Shown here piece by piece: positions 63,785-64,000 of a DNA stretch of 64,000 nt. Origin of the DNA: Streptomyces sp. CG4 (GTDB lineage: Bacteria; Actinomycetota; Actinomycetes; Streptomycetales; Streptomycetaceae); the NCBI RefSeq assembly GCF_041080655.1, contig NZ_CP163525.1, forward strand, positions 1,488,001 to 1,552,000, in the 5' to 3' direction. A model generated the notes under the pieces. The model saw nothing but the letters and a program-made list of their open reading frames with translations, was not told the origin of the DNA and searched no databases. Each line of letters opens with the position of its first letter. Position 1 is the stretch's first letter. Made by a program: the position numbers and the translations under genes.

Positions 63785-64000
63785 CCCTCTCCTCGCAGGA
63801 TCACGCCCGCCTCACGCAGCAACTGGACCTTGCCGGGTTTGGGCGGACCGGGAAGTACGTCGTATTCGGCGGCGGCGATCGCGCTGATCGCCGCCCTCCC
63901 CCCCGCCACGAACCCCGCGAGCAACAGCTTCAACCTGCCGTGGACGCTACCCACCAGGGGAGCGCCTTCATTCAGCAGATCTCGGGCGCGTTGTGCTTCG
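63781..64000 (-). CDS. hpnC: squalene/hydroxysqualene synthase HpnC, C-terminal part (cut by window edge)
   Basis: The last 70 or so codons of a gene entering from the right edge. They end GRAAISAIAAAEYDVLPGPP and then a basic KVQLLREAGVILRGEG, which fits the C-terminal helix and tail of HpnC-type squalene synthases. The gene position directly before hpnD with GTGA overlap supports it. HpnC converts presqualene diphosphate to hydroxysqualene. Confidence 0.85.
   Translation of the reverse strand, partial: EAQRARDLLNEGAPLVGSVHGRLKLLLAGFVAGGRAAISAIAAAEYDVLPGPPKPGKVQLLREAGVILRGEG

Overview
The window is high-GC DNA with the strong G/C third-codon-position bias, frequent GTG starts and overlapping ATGA/GTGA gene junctions of an actinomycete, almost certainly a Streptomyces chromosome. 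Markers of that genus are a conservon (sensor kinase, roadblock protein, DUF742 protein, small GTPase), two DUF574-type methyltransferases, a sugar ABC operon without its own ATPase, and a complete hopanoid cluster with the gene order I remember from S. coelicolor (SCO6759-6771; from memory, not searched). The species cannot be told from the sequence.

Layout. 1-5.5 kb: end of one sugar ABC system (lipoprotein plus cut-off partner), a divergent GntR/UTRA regulator, and a binding-protein/permease/permease operon. 5.5-7.3 kb: NADPH:quinone-type oxidoreductase and PadR regulator that share an upstream motif. 7.4 kb: tRNA-Pro(GGG). 7.6-11.5 kb: DUF309 protein, cobF, cobK, a HAD phosphatase, a TauE/SafE exporter. 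11.6-15.3 kb: acyl-CoA ligase plus thiolase, and an alpha/beta hydrolase. 15.5-19.1 kb: two paralogous DUF574 methyltransferases enclosing a ruined two-component pair and a Cof-type HAD phosphatase. 19.2-22.3 kb: a glutamine synthetase-like enzyme, an amidohydrolase and a NUDIX/DUF4916 protein in one operon, resembling a split FluG/NodGS protein. 22.5-23.6 kb: first COG4705-type membrane protein and a second tRNA-Pro(GGG). 23.9-28.6 kb: YjbR protein, GNAT/cupin-regulator pair, and the threonine-to-glycine operon tdh-kbl-lysR. 28.8-33.5 kb: the conservon with a GAF protein. 34-42 kb: an accessory-looking block: OmpR/histidine-kinase pair, two further COG4705 paralogs with nearly identical promoter/start regions, a FetB-like protein and a GT-C mannosyltransferase-like protein. 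42-50.4 kb: MBL-fold hydrolase, an intact Glu/Leu/Phe/Val dehydrogenase trapped between two broken partner genes, TetR, SGNH hydrolase, GH36 alpha-galactosidase, tyrosine phosphatase. 50.5-64 kb: hopanoid locus, on the minus strand and running off the right edge.

The hopanoid operon is the best understood part. HpnC, HpnD and HpnE make squalene from FPP; the cyclase makes hopene; HpnH and HpnG add and trim the adenosyl/ribosyl side chain; HpnO aminates it. Dxs and IspG feed isoprene precursors. A small conserved-looking reading frame sits translationally coupled between hpnD and hpnE. The most interesting unexplained items are the COG4705/two-component block with its 11-bp-phased direct repeats, the 10-bp-phased TTGCC/GGCAA array before the cupin regulator next to the hopanoid operon, the split FluG-like pair, and the repeat-rich tail of the conservon kinase.
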